The notes below the pieces were generated by a model, which saw only the letters and a list, made by a program, of their open reading frames with translations, made no database searches and was not told where the DNA came from. A stretch of DNA of 64,000 bases from Terebella lapidaria (taxonomy: Eukaryota; Annelida; Polychaeta; Terebellida; Terebellidae), in NCBI GenBank assembly GCA_949152475.1, contig OX424560.1, positions 42,238,719-42,302,718 of the forward strand. Reading direction: 5' to 3'. Each line of letters begins with the position of its first letter. The stretch's first letter is position 1. Shown here one piece after another: positions 53,834 through 64,000 of this stretch. Made by a program: the position numbers and the translations under genes.

Positions 53834-56800
53834 AGGGTCGGGTGGGTGGAGAACATGTTATGTAAGGGTCGGTTGTGTGGAGAACATGTTATGTAAGGGT
53901 CGGGTGTGTGGAGAACATGTTATGTAAGGGTCGGGTGTATGGAGAACATGTTATGTAAGGGTCGGTTGTGTGGAGAACATGTTCTGTAAGGGTCGGGTGT
54001 GTGAGAAACATGTTCTGTAAGGGTCGGGTGTGTCGAGAACATGTTCTGTAATGGTCGGGTGGGTGGGGAACATGTTCTGTAAGGGTCGGGTGTGTGGAGA
54101 ACATGTTCTGTAAGGGTCGGGTGGGTGGGGAACATGTTCTGTAAGGGTCGGGTGTGTGGAGAACATGTTCTGTAAGGGTCGGGTGGGTGGGGAACATGTT
54201 CTGTAAGGGTCGGGTGTGTGGGGAACATGTTATGTAAGGGTCGGGTGTGTGGAAAACATGTTATGTAAGGGTCGGTTGTGTGGGGAACATGTTATGTAAG
54301 GGTCGGGTGTGTGGAGGACATGTTCTGTAAGGGTCGGGAACATGTTATGTAAGGGTCGGGTGTGTGGAGAACATGTTATGTAAGGGTCGGTTGTGTGGAG
54401 AACATGTTATGTAAGGGTTGGGTGTGTGGAGGACATGTTCTGTAAGGGTCGGTTGTGTGGAGAACATGTTCTGTAAGGGTCGGGTGTGTGGAGAACATGT
54501 TCTGTAAGGGTGGGTGTGTGGAGAACATGTTATGTAAGGGTCGGGTGTGTGGAGAACATGTTATGTAAGGGTCGGTTGTGTGGAGAACATGTTATGTAAG
54601 GGTCGGTTGTGTGGAGAACATGTTATGTAAGGGTCGGGTGTGTGGAGAACATGTTATGTAAGGGTCGGGTGTGTGGAGAACATGTGATGTAAGGGTCGGG
54701 TGTGTGGAGAACATGTTATGTAAGGGTCGGGTGTGTGGAGAACATGTTATGTAAGGGTCGGTTGTGTGGAGAACATGTTATGTAAGGGTCGGGTGTGTGG
54801 AGAACATGTTATGTAAGGGTCGGTTGTGTGGAGAACATGTTATGTAAGGGTCGGGTGGGTGGAGAACATGTTATGTAAGGGTCGGTTGTGTGGAGAACAT
54901 GTTATGTAAGGGTCGGGTGTGTGGAGAACATGTTATGTAAGGGTCGGGTGTGTGGAGAACATGTTATGTAAGGGTCGGGTGTGTGGGGAACATGTTCTGT
55001 AAGGGTCGGCTGTGTGGAGAACATGTTCTGTAAGGGTCGGGTGTGTGGGGAACATGTTCTGTAAGGGTCGTGTGTGTGGAGAACATGTTATGTAAGGGTC
55101 GGGTGTGTGGAGAACATGTTATGTAAGGGTCGGGTGTGTGGAGAGCATGTTATGTAAGGGTCGGTTGTGTGGAGAACATGTTATGTAAGGGTCGGGTGTG
55201 TGGAGAACATGTTCTGTAAGGGTCTGGTGTGTGGAAAACATGTTCTGTAAGGGTCGGGTGGGTGTGGAACATGTTCCGTAAGGGTCGGGTGTGTGGAGAA
55301 CATGTTCTGTAAGGGTCGGGTGTGTGGGGAACATGTTATGTAAGGGTCGGGTGTGTGGAATACATGTTCTGTAAGGGTCGGTTGTGTGGAGAACATGTTC
55401 TGTAAGGGTCGGGTGTGTGGAGAACATGTTCTGTAAGGGTCGGGTGTGTGGGGAACATGTTATGTAAGGGTCGGGTGTGTGGAATACATGTTATGTAAGG
55501 GTCGGTTGTGTGGAGAACAGGTTCTGTAAGGGTCGGGTGTGTGGAAAACATGTTATGTAAGGGTCGGTGTGTGGAGAACATGTTCTGTAAGGGTCTGGTG
55601 TGTGGAGAACATGTTATGTAAGGGTCGGGTGTGTGGAATACATCTTATGTAAGGGTCGGTTGTGTGGAGAACATGTTCTGTAAGGGTCGGGTGTGTGGCG
55701 AACATGTTCTGTAAGGGTCGGGTGTGTGGGGAACATATTATGTAAGGGTCGGGTGTGTGGAATACATGTTATGTAAGGGTCGGTTGTGTGGAGAACATGT
55801 TCTGTAATGGTCGGGTGTGTGGAGAACATGTTCTGTGAGGGCCGGGTGGGTGGGGAACATGTTATGTAAGGGTCGGGTGTGTGGAATACATGTTCTATAA
55901 GGGTCGGATGTGTGGAGAACATGTTCTGTAAGGGTCGGGTGTGTGGAGAACATGTTCTGTAACGGTCGGGTGTGTGGGGAACATGTTATGTAAGGGTCGG
56001 GTGTGTGGAATACATGTTATGTAAGGGTCGGTTGTGTGGAGAACATGTTCTGTCAGGGTCGGGTGTGTGGAGAACATGATCTGTAAGGGTCTGGTATGTG
56101 GAGAACATGTTATGTAAGGGTCGGGTGTATGGAGAACATGTTATGTAAGGGTCGGGTGTGTGGAGGACATGTTCTGTGAGAGTCGGGTGTGTGGAGGACA
56201 TGTTCTGTAAGGGTCGGGTGTATGGGGAACATGTTATGTAAGGGTCGGGTGTGTGGAAAACATGTTATGTAAGGGTCAGGTGTGTGGGGAACATGTTATG
56301 TAAGGGTCGGGTCTGTGGAGAACATGTTATGTAAGGGTCGGGTGTGTGGGGGACATGTTCTGTAAGGGTCGTGTGTGTGGAGAACATGTTATGTAAGGGT
56401 CGTGTGTGTGGAGAACATGTTGTGTAAGGGTCGGGTGTGTGGAGAACATGTTCTGTAAGGGTCGTGTGTGTGGAGAACATGTTATGTAAGGGTCGGATGT
56501 GTGGAGAACATGTTATGTAAGGGTCGGGTGTGTGGGGAACATGTTATGTAAGGGTCGGTTGTGTGGGGAACATGTTATGTAAGGGTTGGGTGTGTGGAGG
56601 ACATGTTCTGTAAGGGTCGGGAACATGTTATGTAAGGGTCGGGTGTGTGGAGAACATGTCATGTAAGGGTCGGTTGTGTGGAGAACATGTTATGTAAGGG
56701 TTGGGTGTGTGGAGGACATGTTCTGTAAGGGTCGGTTGTGTGGAGAACATGTTCTGTAAGGGTGGGTGTGTGGAGAACATGTTATGTAAGGGTCGGGTGT

Positions 56801-59264
56801 GTGGAGAACATGTTATGTAAGGGTCGGTTGTGTGGAGAACATGTTATGTAAGGGTCGGTTGTGTGGAGAACATGTTATGTAAGGGTCGGGTGTGTGGAGA
56901 ACATGTTATGTAAGGGTCGGGTGTGTGGAGAACATGTTATGTAAGGGTCGGGTGTGTGGAGAACATGTTATGTAAGGGTCGGGTGTGTGGAGAACATGTT
57001 ATGTAAGGGTCGGTTGTGTGGAGAACATGTTATGTAAGGGTCGGGTGTGTGGAGAACATGTTATGTAAGGGTCGGTTGTGTGGAGAACATGTTATGTAAG
57101 GGTCGGGTGGGTGGAGAACATGTTATGTAAGGGTCGGTTGTGTGGAGAACATGTTATGTAAGGGTCGGGTGTGTGGAGAACATGTTATGTAAGGGTCGGG
57201 TGTATGGAGAACATGTTATGTAAGGGTCGGTTGTGTGGAGAACATGTTCTGTAAGGGTCGGGTGTGTGAGAAACATGTTCTGTAAGGGTCGGGTGTGTCG
57301 AGAACGTGTTCTGTAAGGGTCGGGTGGGTGGGGAACATGTTCTGTAAGGGTCGGGTGTGTGGAGAACATGTTCTGTAAGGGTCGGGTGGGTGGGGAACAT
57401 GTTCTGTAAGGGTCGGGTGTGTGGAGAACATGTTCTGTAAGGGTCGGGTGGGTGGGGATCATGTTCTGTAAGGGTCGGGTGTGTGGGGAACATGTTATGT
57501 AAGGGTCGGGTGTGTGGAAAACATGTTATGTAAGGGTCGGTTGTGTGGGGAACATGTTATGTAAGGGTCGGGTGTGTGGAGGACATGTTCTGTAAGGGTC
57601 GGGAACATGTTATGTAAGGGTCGGGTCTGTGGAGAACATGTTATGTAAGGGTCGGTTGTGTGGAGAACATGTTATGTAAGGGTTGGGTGTGTGGAGGACA
57701 TATTCTGTAAGGGTCGGTTGTGTGGAGAACATGTTCTGTAAGGGTCGGGTGTGTGGAGAACATGTTCTGTAAGGGTGGGTGTGTGGAGAACATGTTATGT
57801 AAGGGTCGGGTGTGTGGAGAACATGTTATGTAAGGGTCGGTTGTGTGGAGAACATGTTATGTAAGGGTCGGTTGTGTGGAGAACATGTTATGTAAGGGTC
57901 GGGTGTGTGGAGAACATGTTATGTAAGGGTCGGTTGTGTGGAGAACATGTTATGTAAGGGTCGGTTGTGTGGAGAACATGTTTTGTAAGGGTCGGGTGTG
58001 TGGAGAACATGTTATGTAAGGGTCGGGTGTGTGGAGAACATGTTATGTAAGGGTCGGGTGTGTGGAGAACATGTTATGTAAGGGTCGGGTGTGTGGAGAA
58101 CATGATATGTAAGGGTCGGTTGTGTGGAGAACATGTTATGTAAGGGTCGGGTGTGTGGGGAACATGTTCTGTAAGGGTCGGGTGTGTGGAGAACATGTTA
58201 TGTAAGGGTCGGTTGTGTGGAGAACATGTTATGTAAGGGTCGGGTGGGTGGAGAACATGTTATGTAAGGGTCGGTTGTGTGGAGAACATGTTATGTAAGG
58301 GTCGGGTGTGTGGAGAACATGTTATGTAAGGGTCGGGTGTATGGAGAACATGTTATGTAAGGGTCGGTTGTGTGGAGAACATGTTCTGTAAGGGTCGGGT
58401 GTATGGAGAACATGTTATGTAAGGGTCGGTTGTGTGGAGAACATGTTATGTAAGGGTCGGGTGGGTGGAGAACATGTTATGTAAGGGTCGGTTGTGTGGA
58501 GAACATGTTATGTAAGGGTCGGGTGTGTGGAGAACATGTTATGTAAGGGTCGGGTGTATGGAGAACATGTTATGTAAGGGTCGGTTGTGTGGAGAACATG
58601 TTCTGTAAGGGTCGGGTGTGTGAGAAACATGTTCTGTAAGGGTCGGGTGTGTCGAGAACGTGTTCTGTAAGGGTCGGGTGGGTGGGGAACATGTTCTGTA
58701 AGGGTCGGGTGTGTGGAGAACATGTTCTGTAAGGGTCGGGTGGGTGGGGAACATGTTCTGTAAGGGTCGGGTGTGTGGAGAACATGTTCTGTAAGGGTCG
58801 GGTGGGTGGGGAACATGTTCTGTAAGGGTCGGGTGTGTGGGGAACATGTTATGTAAGGGTCGGGTGTGTGGAAAACATGTTATGTAAGGGTCGGTTGTGT
58901 GGGGAACATGTTATGTAAGGGTCGGGTGTGTGGAGGACATGTTCTGTAAGGGTCGGGAACATGTTATGTAAGGGTCGGGTCTGTGGAGAACATGTTATGT
59001 AAGGGTCGGTTGTGTGGAGAACATGTTATGTAAGGGTTGGGTCTGTGGAGAACATGTTCTGTAAGGGTGGGTGTGTGGAGAACATGTTATGTAAGGGTCG
59101 GGTGTGTGGAGAACATGTTATGTAAGGGTCGGTTGTGTGGAGAACATGTTATGTAAGGGTCGGGTGTGTGGAGAACATGTTCTGTAAGGGTGGGTGTGTG
59201 GAGAACATGTTATGTAAGGGTCGGGTGTGTGGAGAACATGTTATGTAAGGGTCGGTTGTGTGGA
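53521..59264. repeat. 5744-bp higher-order repeat, copy 1
   Basis: GTTATGCAAGG at 53528 and 59272, GTCGAGAAC at 54032/59776 and 57297/63041, and GGTGTGGAACATGTTCC at 55261/61005 all give an offset of exactly 5744. Copy 1 runs directly into copy 2. It includes a smaller 1354-bp repeat (57297 to 58651). Confidence 0.88.
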
Positions 59265-62200
59265 GAACATGTTATGCAAGGGTTGGGTGTGTGGAGGAAA
59301 TGTTCTGTAAAGGTCGGGTGGGTGGGGAACATGTTCTGTAATTGTCGGGTGTGGAGGACATGTTCTGTAAGGGTCGGGAACATGTTATGTAAGGGTCAGG
59401 TGTGTGGGGAACATGTTCTGTAAGGGTCGGGTGTGTGGAGGACATGTTCTGTAAGGGTCGGGTGTGTGGAGAACATGTTATGTAAGGGTCGGTTGTGTGG
59501 AGAACATGTTATGTAAGGGTCGGGTGTGTGGAGAACATGTTATGTAAGGGTCGGTTGTGTGGAGAACATGTTATGTAAGGGTCGGGTGGGTGGAGAACAT
59601 GTTATGTAAGGGTCGGTTGTGTGGAGAACATGTTATGTAAGGGTCGGGTGTGTGGAGAACATGTTATGTAAGGGTCGGGTGTATGGAGAACATGTTATGT
59701 AAGGGTCGGTTGTGTGGAGAACATGTTCTGTAAGGGTCGGGTGTGTGAGAAACATGTTCTGTAAGGGTCGGGTGTGTCGAGAACATGTTCTGTAATGGTC
59801 GGGTGGGTGGGGAACATGTTCTGTAAGGGTCGGGTGTGTGGAGAACATGTTCTGTAAGGGTCGGGTGGGTGGGGAACATGTTCTGTAAGGGTCGGGTGTG
59901 TGGAGAACATGTTCTGTAAGGATCGGGTGGGTGGGGAACATGTTCTGTAAGGGTCGGGTGTGTGGGGAACATGTTATGTAAGGGTCGGGTGTGTGGAAAA
60001 CATGTTATGTAAGGGTCGGTTGTGTGGGGAACATGTTATGTAAGGGTCGGGTGTGTGGAGGACATGTTCTGTAAGGGTCGGGAACATGTTATGTAAGGGT
60101 CGGGTGTGTGGAGAACATGTTATGTAAGGGTCGGTTGTGTGGAGAACATGTTATGTAAGGGTTGGGTGTGTGGAGGACATGTTCTGTAAGGGTCGGTTGT
60201 GTGGAGAACATGTTCTGTAAGGGTCGGGTGTGTGGAGAACATGTTCTGTAAGGGTGGGTGTGTGGAGAACATGTTATGTAAGGGTCGGGTGTGTGGAGAA
60301 CATGTTATGTAAGGGTCGGTTGTGTGGAGAACATGTTATGTAACGGTCGGTTGTGTGGAGAACATGTTATGTAAGGGTCGGGTGTGTGGAGAACATGTTA
60401 TGTAAGGGTCGGGTGTGTGGAGAACATGTTATGTAAGGGTCGGGTGTGTGGAGAACATGTTATGTAAGGGTCGGGTGTGTGGAGAACATGTTATGTAAGG
60501 GTCGGTTGTGTGGAGAACATGTTATGTAAGGGTCGGGTGTGTGGAGAACATGTTATGTAAGGGTCGGTTGTGTGGAGAACATGTTATGTAAGGGTCGGGT
60601 GGGTGGAGAACATGTTATGTAAGGGTCGGTTGTGTGGAGAACATGTTATGTAAGGGTCGGGTGTGTGGAGAACATGTTATGTAAGGGTCGGGTGTGTGGA
60701 AAACATGTTCTGTAAGGGTCTGGTGGGTGGGGAACATGTTCTGTAAGGGTCGGCTGTGTGGAGAACATGTTCTGTAAGGGTCGGGTGTGTGGGGAACATG
60801 TTCTGTAAGGGTCGTGTGTGTGGAGAACATGTTATGTAAGGGTCGGGTGTGTGGAGAACATGTTATGTAAGGGTCGGGTGTGTGGAGAACATGTTATGTA
60901 AGGGTCGGTTGTGTGGAGAACATGTTATGTAAGGGTCGGGTGTGTGGAGAACATGTTCTGTAAGGGTCTGGTGTGTGGAAAACATGTTCTGTAAGGGTCG
61001 GGTGGGTGTGGAACATGTTCCGTAAGGGTCGGGTGTGTGGAGAACATGTTCTGTAAGGGTCGGGTGTGTGGGGAACATGTTATGTAAGGGTCGGGTGTGT
61101 GGAATACATGTTCTGTAAGGGTCGGTTGTGTGGAGAACATGTTCTGTAAGGGTCGGGTGTGTGGAGAACATGTTCTGTAAGGGTCGGGTGTGTGGGGAAC
61201 ATGTTATGTAAGGGTCGGGTGTGTGGAATACATGTTATGTAAGGGTCGGTTGTGTGGAGAACAGGTTCTGTAAGGGTCGGGTGTGTGGAAAACATGTTAT
61301 GTAAGGGTCGGTGTGTGGAGAACATGTTCTGTAAGGGTCTGGTGTGTGGAGAACATGTTATGTAAGGGTCGGGTGTGTGGAATACATCTTATGTAAGGGT
61401 CGGTTGTGTGGAGAACATGTTCTGTAAGGGTCGGGTGTGTGGCGAACATGTTCTGTAAGGGTCGGGTGTGTGGGGAACATATTATGTAAGGGTCGGGTGT
61501 GTGGAATACATGTTATGTAAGGGTCGGTTGTGTGGAGAACATGTTCTGTAATGGTCGGGTGTGTGGAGAACATGTTCTGTGAGGGCCGGGTGGGTGGGGA
61601 ACATGTTATGTAAGGGTCGGGTGTGTGGAATACATGTTCTATAAGGGTCGGTTGTGTGGAGAACATGTTCTGTAAGGGTCGGGTGTGTGGAGAACATGTT
61701 CTGTAACGGTCGGGTGTGTGGGGAACATGTTATGTAAGGGTCGGGTGTGTGGAATACATGTTATGTAAGGGTCGGTTGTGTGGAGAACATGTTCTGTCAG
61801 GGTCGAGTGTGTGGAGAACATGATCTGTAAGGGTCTGGTATGTGGAGAACATGTTATGTAAGGGTCGGGTGTATGGAGAACATGTTATGTAAGGGTCGGG
61901 TGTGTGGAGGACATGTTCTGTGAGAGTCGGGTGTGTGGAGGACATGTTCTGTAAGGGTCGGGTGTATGGGGAACATGTTATGTAAGGGTCGGGTGTGTGG
62001 AAAACATGTTATGTAAGGGTCAGGTGTGTGGGGAACATGTTATGTAAGGGTCGGGTCTGTGGAGAACATGTTATGTAAGGGTCGGGTGTGTGGGGGACAT
62101 GTTCTGTAAGGGTCGTGTGTGTGGAGAACATGTTATGTAAGGGTCGTGTGTGTGGAGAACATGTTGTGTAAGGGTCGGGTGTGTGGAGAACATGTTCTGT

Positions 62201-64000
62201 AAGGGTCGTGTGTGTGGAGAACATGTTATGTAAGGGTCGGATGTGTGGAGAACATGTTATGTAAGGGTCGGGTGTGTGGGGAACATGTTATGTAAGGGTC
62301 GGTTGTGTGGGGAACATGTTATGTAAGGGTTGGGTGTGTGGAGGACATGTTCTGTAAGGGTCGGGAACATGTTATGTAAGGGTCGGGTGTGTGGAGAACA
62401 TGTCATGTAAGGGTCGGTTGTGTGGAGAACATGTTATGTAAGGGTAGGTTGTATGGAGGACATGTTCTGTAAGGGTCGGTTGTGTGGAGAACATGTTCTG
62501 TAAGGGTGGGTGTGTGGAGAACATGTTATGTAAGGGTCGGGTGTGTGGAGAACATGTTATGTAAGGGTCGGTTGTGTGGAGAACATGTTATGTAAGGGTC
62601 GGTTGTGTGGAGAACATGTTATGTAAGGGTCGGGTGTGTGGAGAACATGTTATGTAAGGGTCGGGTGTGTGGAGAACATGTTATGTAAGGGTCGGGTGTG
62701 TGGAGAACATGTTATGTAAGGGTCGGGTGTGTGGAGAACATGTTATGTAAGGGTCGGTTGTGTGGAGAACATGTTATGTAAGGGTCGGGTGTGTGGAGAA
62801 CATGTTATGTAAGGGTCGGTTGTGTGGAGAACATGTTATGTAAGGGTCGGGTGGGTGGAGAACATGTTATGTAAGGGTCGGTTGTGTGGAGAACATGTTA
62901 TGTAAGGGTCGGGTGTGTGGAGAACATGTTATGTAAGGGTCGGGTGTATGGAGAACATGTTATGTAAGGGTCGGTTGTGTGGAGAACATGTTCTGTAAGG
63001 GTCGGGTGTGTGAGAAACATGTTCTGTAAGGGTCGGGTGTGTCGAGAACGTGTTCTGTAAGGGTCGGGTGGGTGGGGAACATGTTCTGTAAGGGTCGGGT
63101 GTGTGGAGAACATGTTCTGTAAGGGTCGGGTGGGTGGGGAACATGTTCTGTAAGGGTCGGGTGTGTGGAGAACATGTTCTGTAAGGGTCGGGTGGGTGGG
63201 GAACATGTTCTGTAAGGGTCGGGTGTGTGGGGAACATGTTATGTAAGGGTCGGGTGTGTGGAAAACATGTTATGTAAGGGTCGGTTGTGTGGGGAACATG
63301 TTATGTAAGGGTCGGGTGTGTGGAGGACATGTTCTGTAAGGGTCGGGAACATGTTATGTAAGGGTCGGGTCTGTGGAGAACATGTTATGTAAGGGTCGGT
63401 TGTGTGGAGAACATGTTATGTAAGGGTTGGGTGTGTGGAGGACATATTCTGTAAGGGTCGGTTGTGTGGAGAACATGTTCTGTAAGGGTCGGGTGTGTGG
63501 AGAACATGTTCTGTAAGGGTGGGTGTGTGGAGAACATGTTATGTAAGGGTCGGGTGTGTGGAGAACATGTTATGTAAGGGTCGGTTGTGTGGAGAACATG
63601 TTATGTAAGGGTCGGTTGTGTGGAGAACATGTTATGTAAGGGTCGGGTGTGTGGAGAACATGTTATGTAAGGGTCGGTTGTGTGGAGAACATGTTATGTA
63701 AGGGTCGGTTGTGTGGAGAACATGTTTTGTAAGGGTCGGGTGTGTGGAGAACATGTTATGTAAGGGTCGGGTGTGTGGAGAACATGTTATGTAAGGGTCG
63801 GGTGTGTGGAGAACATGTTATGTAAGGGTCGGGTGTGTGGAGAACATGATATGTAAGGGTCGGTTGTGTGGAGAACATGTTATGTAAGGGTCGGGTGTGT
63901 GGGGAACATGTTCTGTAAGGGTCGGGTGTGTGGAGAACATGTTATGTAAGGGTCGGTTGTGTGGAGAACATGTTATGTAAGGGTCGGGTGGGTGGAGAAC
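59265..64000. repeat. 5744-bp higher-order repeat, copy 2 (cut by the window end)
   Basis: This matches copy 1 at a 5744-bp offset throughout the visible 4.7 kb, with scattered substitutions only. The absence of indels over this distance argues for a recent duplication. Confidence 0.88.

Larger units (their letters stand above)
49105..64000. repeat. Giant 31-bp satellite, continuing past the window end
   Basis: The unit is TGTAAGGGTCGGGTGTGTGG followed by AGAACATGTTC, 31 bp; 14.9 kb gives about 480 copies. Units ending in GTTC dominate up to about 53.7 kb and units ending in GTTA dominate afterwards. Variant markers (GGTTG for GGGTG, GGGTGGG, GGAATAC, shortened GGGAACATG) define nested higher-order repeats of 682, 1167, 1354 and 5744 bp. 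The minus strand is open in all three frames over long stretches because the 31-mer inverse has no stop; the peptide is a meaningless 31-residue repeat. The array probably lies in an intron of the SH3/WW gene or just beyond its visible part. Confidence 0.97.

Noticed and set aside
49200-64000. Many minus-strand reading frames of 60-561 codons
   Set aside because: All are the translated 31-bp satellite; every frame gives the same 31-residue cycle and there is no start context, domain or codon bias.
49105-64000. Telomere-type repeat
   Set aside because: The unit contains GTAAGGGTCGGG but not TTAGGG or a known telomere variant, and it is 31 bp long.

Overview
The window is animal nuclear DNA. 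It has a spliced gene with GT..AG introns, LTR retrotransposons, LINEs, several MITE families, Helitron/Helentron-like elements and very long minisatellites. Repeat style and coding style suggest a marine invertebrate such as amphioxus, another invertebrate deuterostome or a mollusc; the sequence alone does not settle which. I see no bacterial operon, CRISPR array, tRNA or rRNA.

Layout. 1-6.7 kb: tandem 134-bp repeats, then two adjoining Helentron-like non-autonomous elements (A, 3201-5059; B, 5061-6665), each with a stem-loop at both ends, tandem repeats in the middle and a CGTCTAGTT-type 3' end. 6.7-13.85 kb: a patchwork of MITEs, broken LINE pieces, an antisense Gypsy remnant in a 1.57-kb tandem duplication, and a non-autonomous hAT-like element. 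13.85-26 kb: GC-rich Gypsy remains in the order pol, putative LTR, gag-like; the pol region is split by a young 5'-truncated LINE. 26-30.1 kb: two MITE-like elements and unassigned DNA. 30.1-34.04 kb: a third Helentron-like element (C) with 147-bp central repeats and a 2.2-kb insertion. 34.16-40.90 kb: a nearly whole minus-strand Gypsy element with two LTRs and a TACA target duplication. 41-42.4 kb: unassigned.

42.4-64 kb is dominated by minisatellites of 20, 53, about 44, 33 and 31 bp, interleaved with the only convincing host gene: the 5' part of a plus-strand gene encoding an SH3 domain, a proline-rich linker and a WW domain, closest in style to the ARHGAP12/ARHGAP27 Rho GTPase-activating proteins. 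Two exons are well supported and a third is possible; the rest lies outside the window. From 49.1 kb to the window end (about 14.9 kb, near 480 copies by length) runs a 31-bp satellite with nested higher-order duplications of 682, 1167, 1354 and 5744 bp.

The most interesting thread is the link between Helentron-like elements and tandem repeats. Elements A, B and C carry different central tandem arrays, and the giant 31-bp satellite starts directly inside what looks like the 5' head of a B-type element. The repeats are also dense in nuclear-receptor half-sites (A, C) or in a p53-type palindrome (31-bp satellite). These regulatory readings are inference from motif content.
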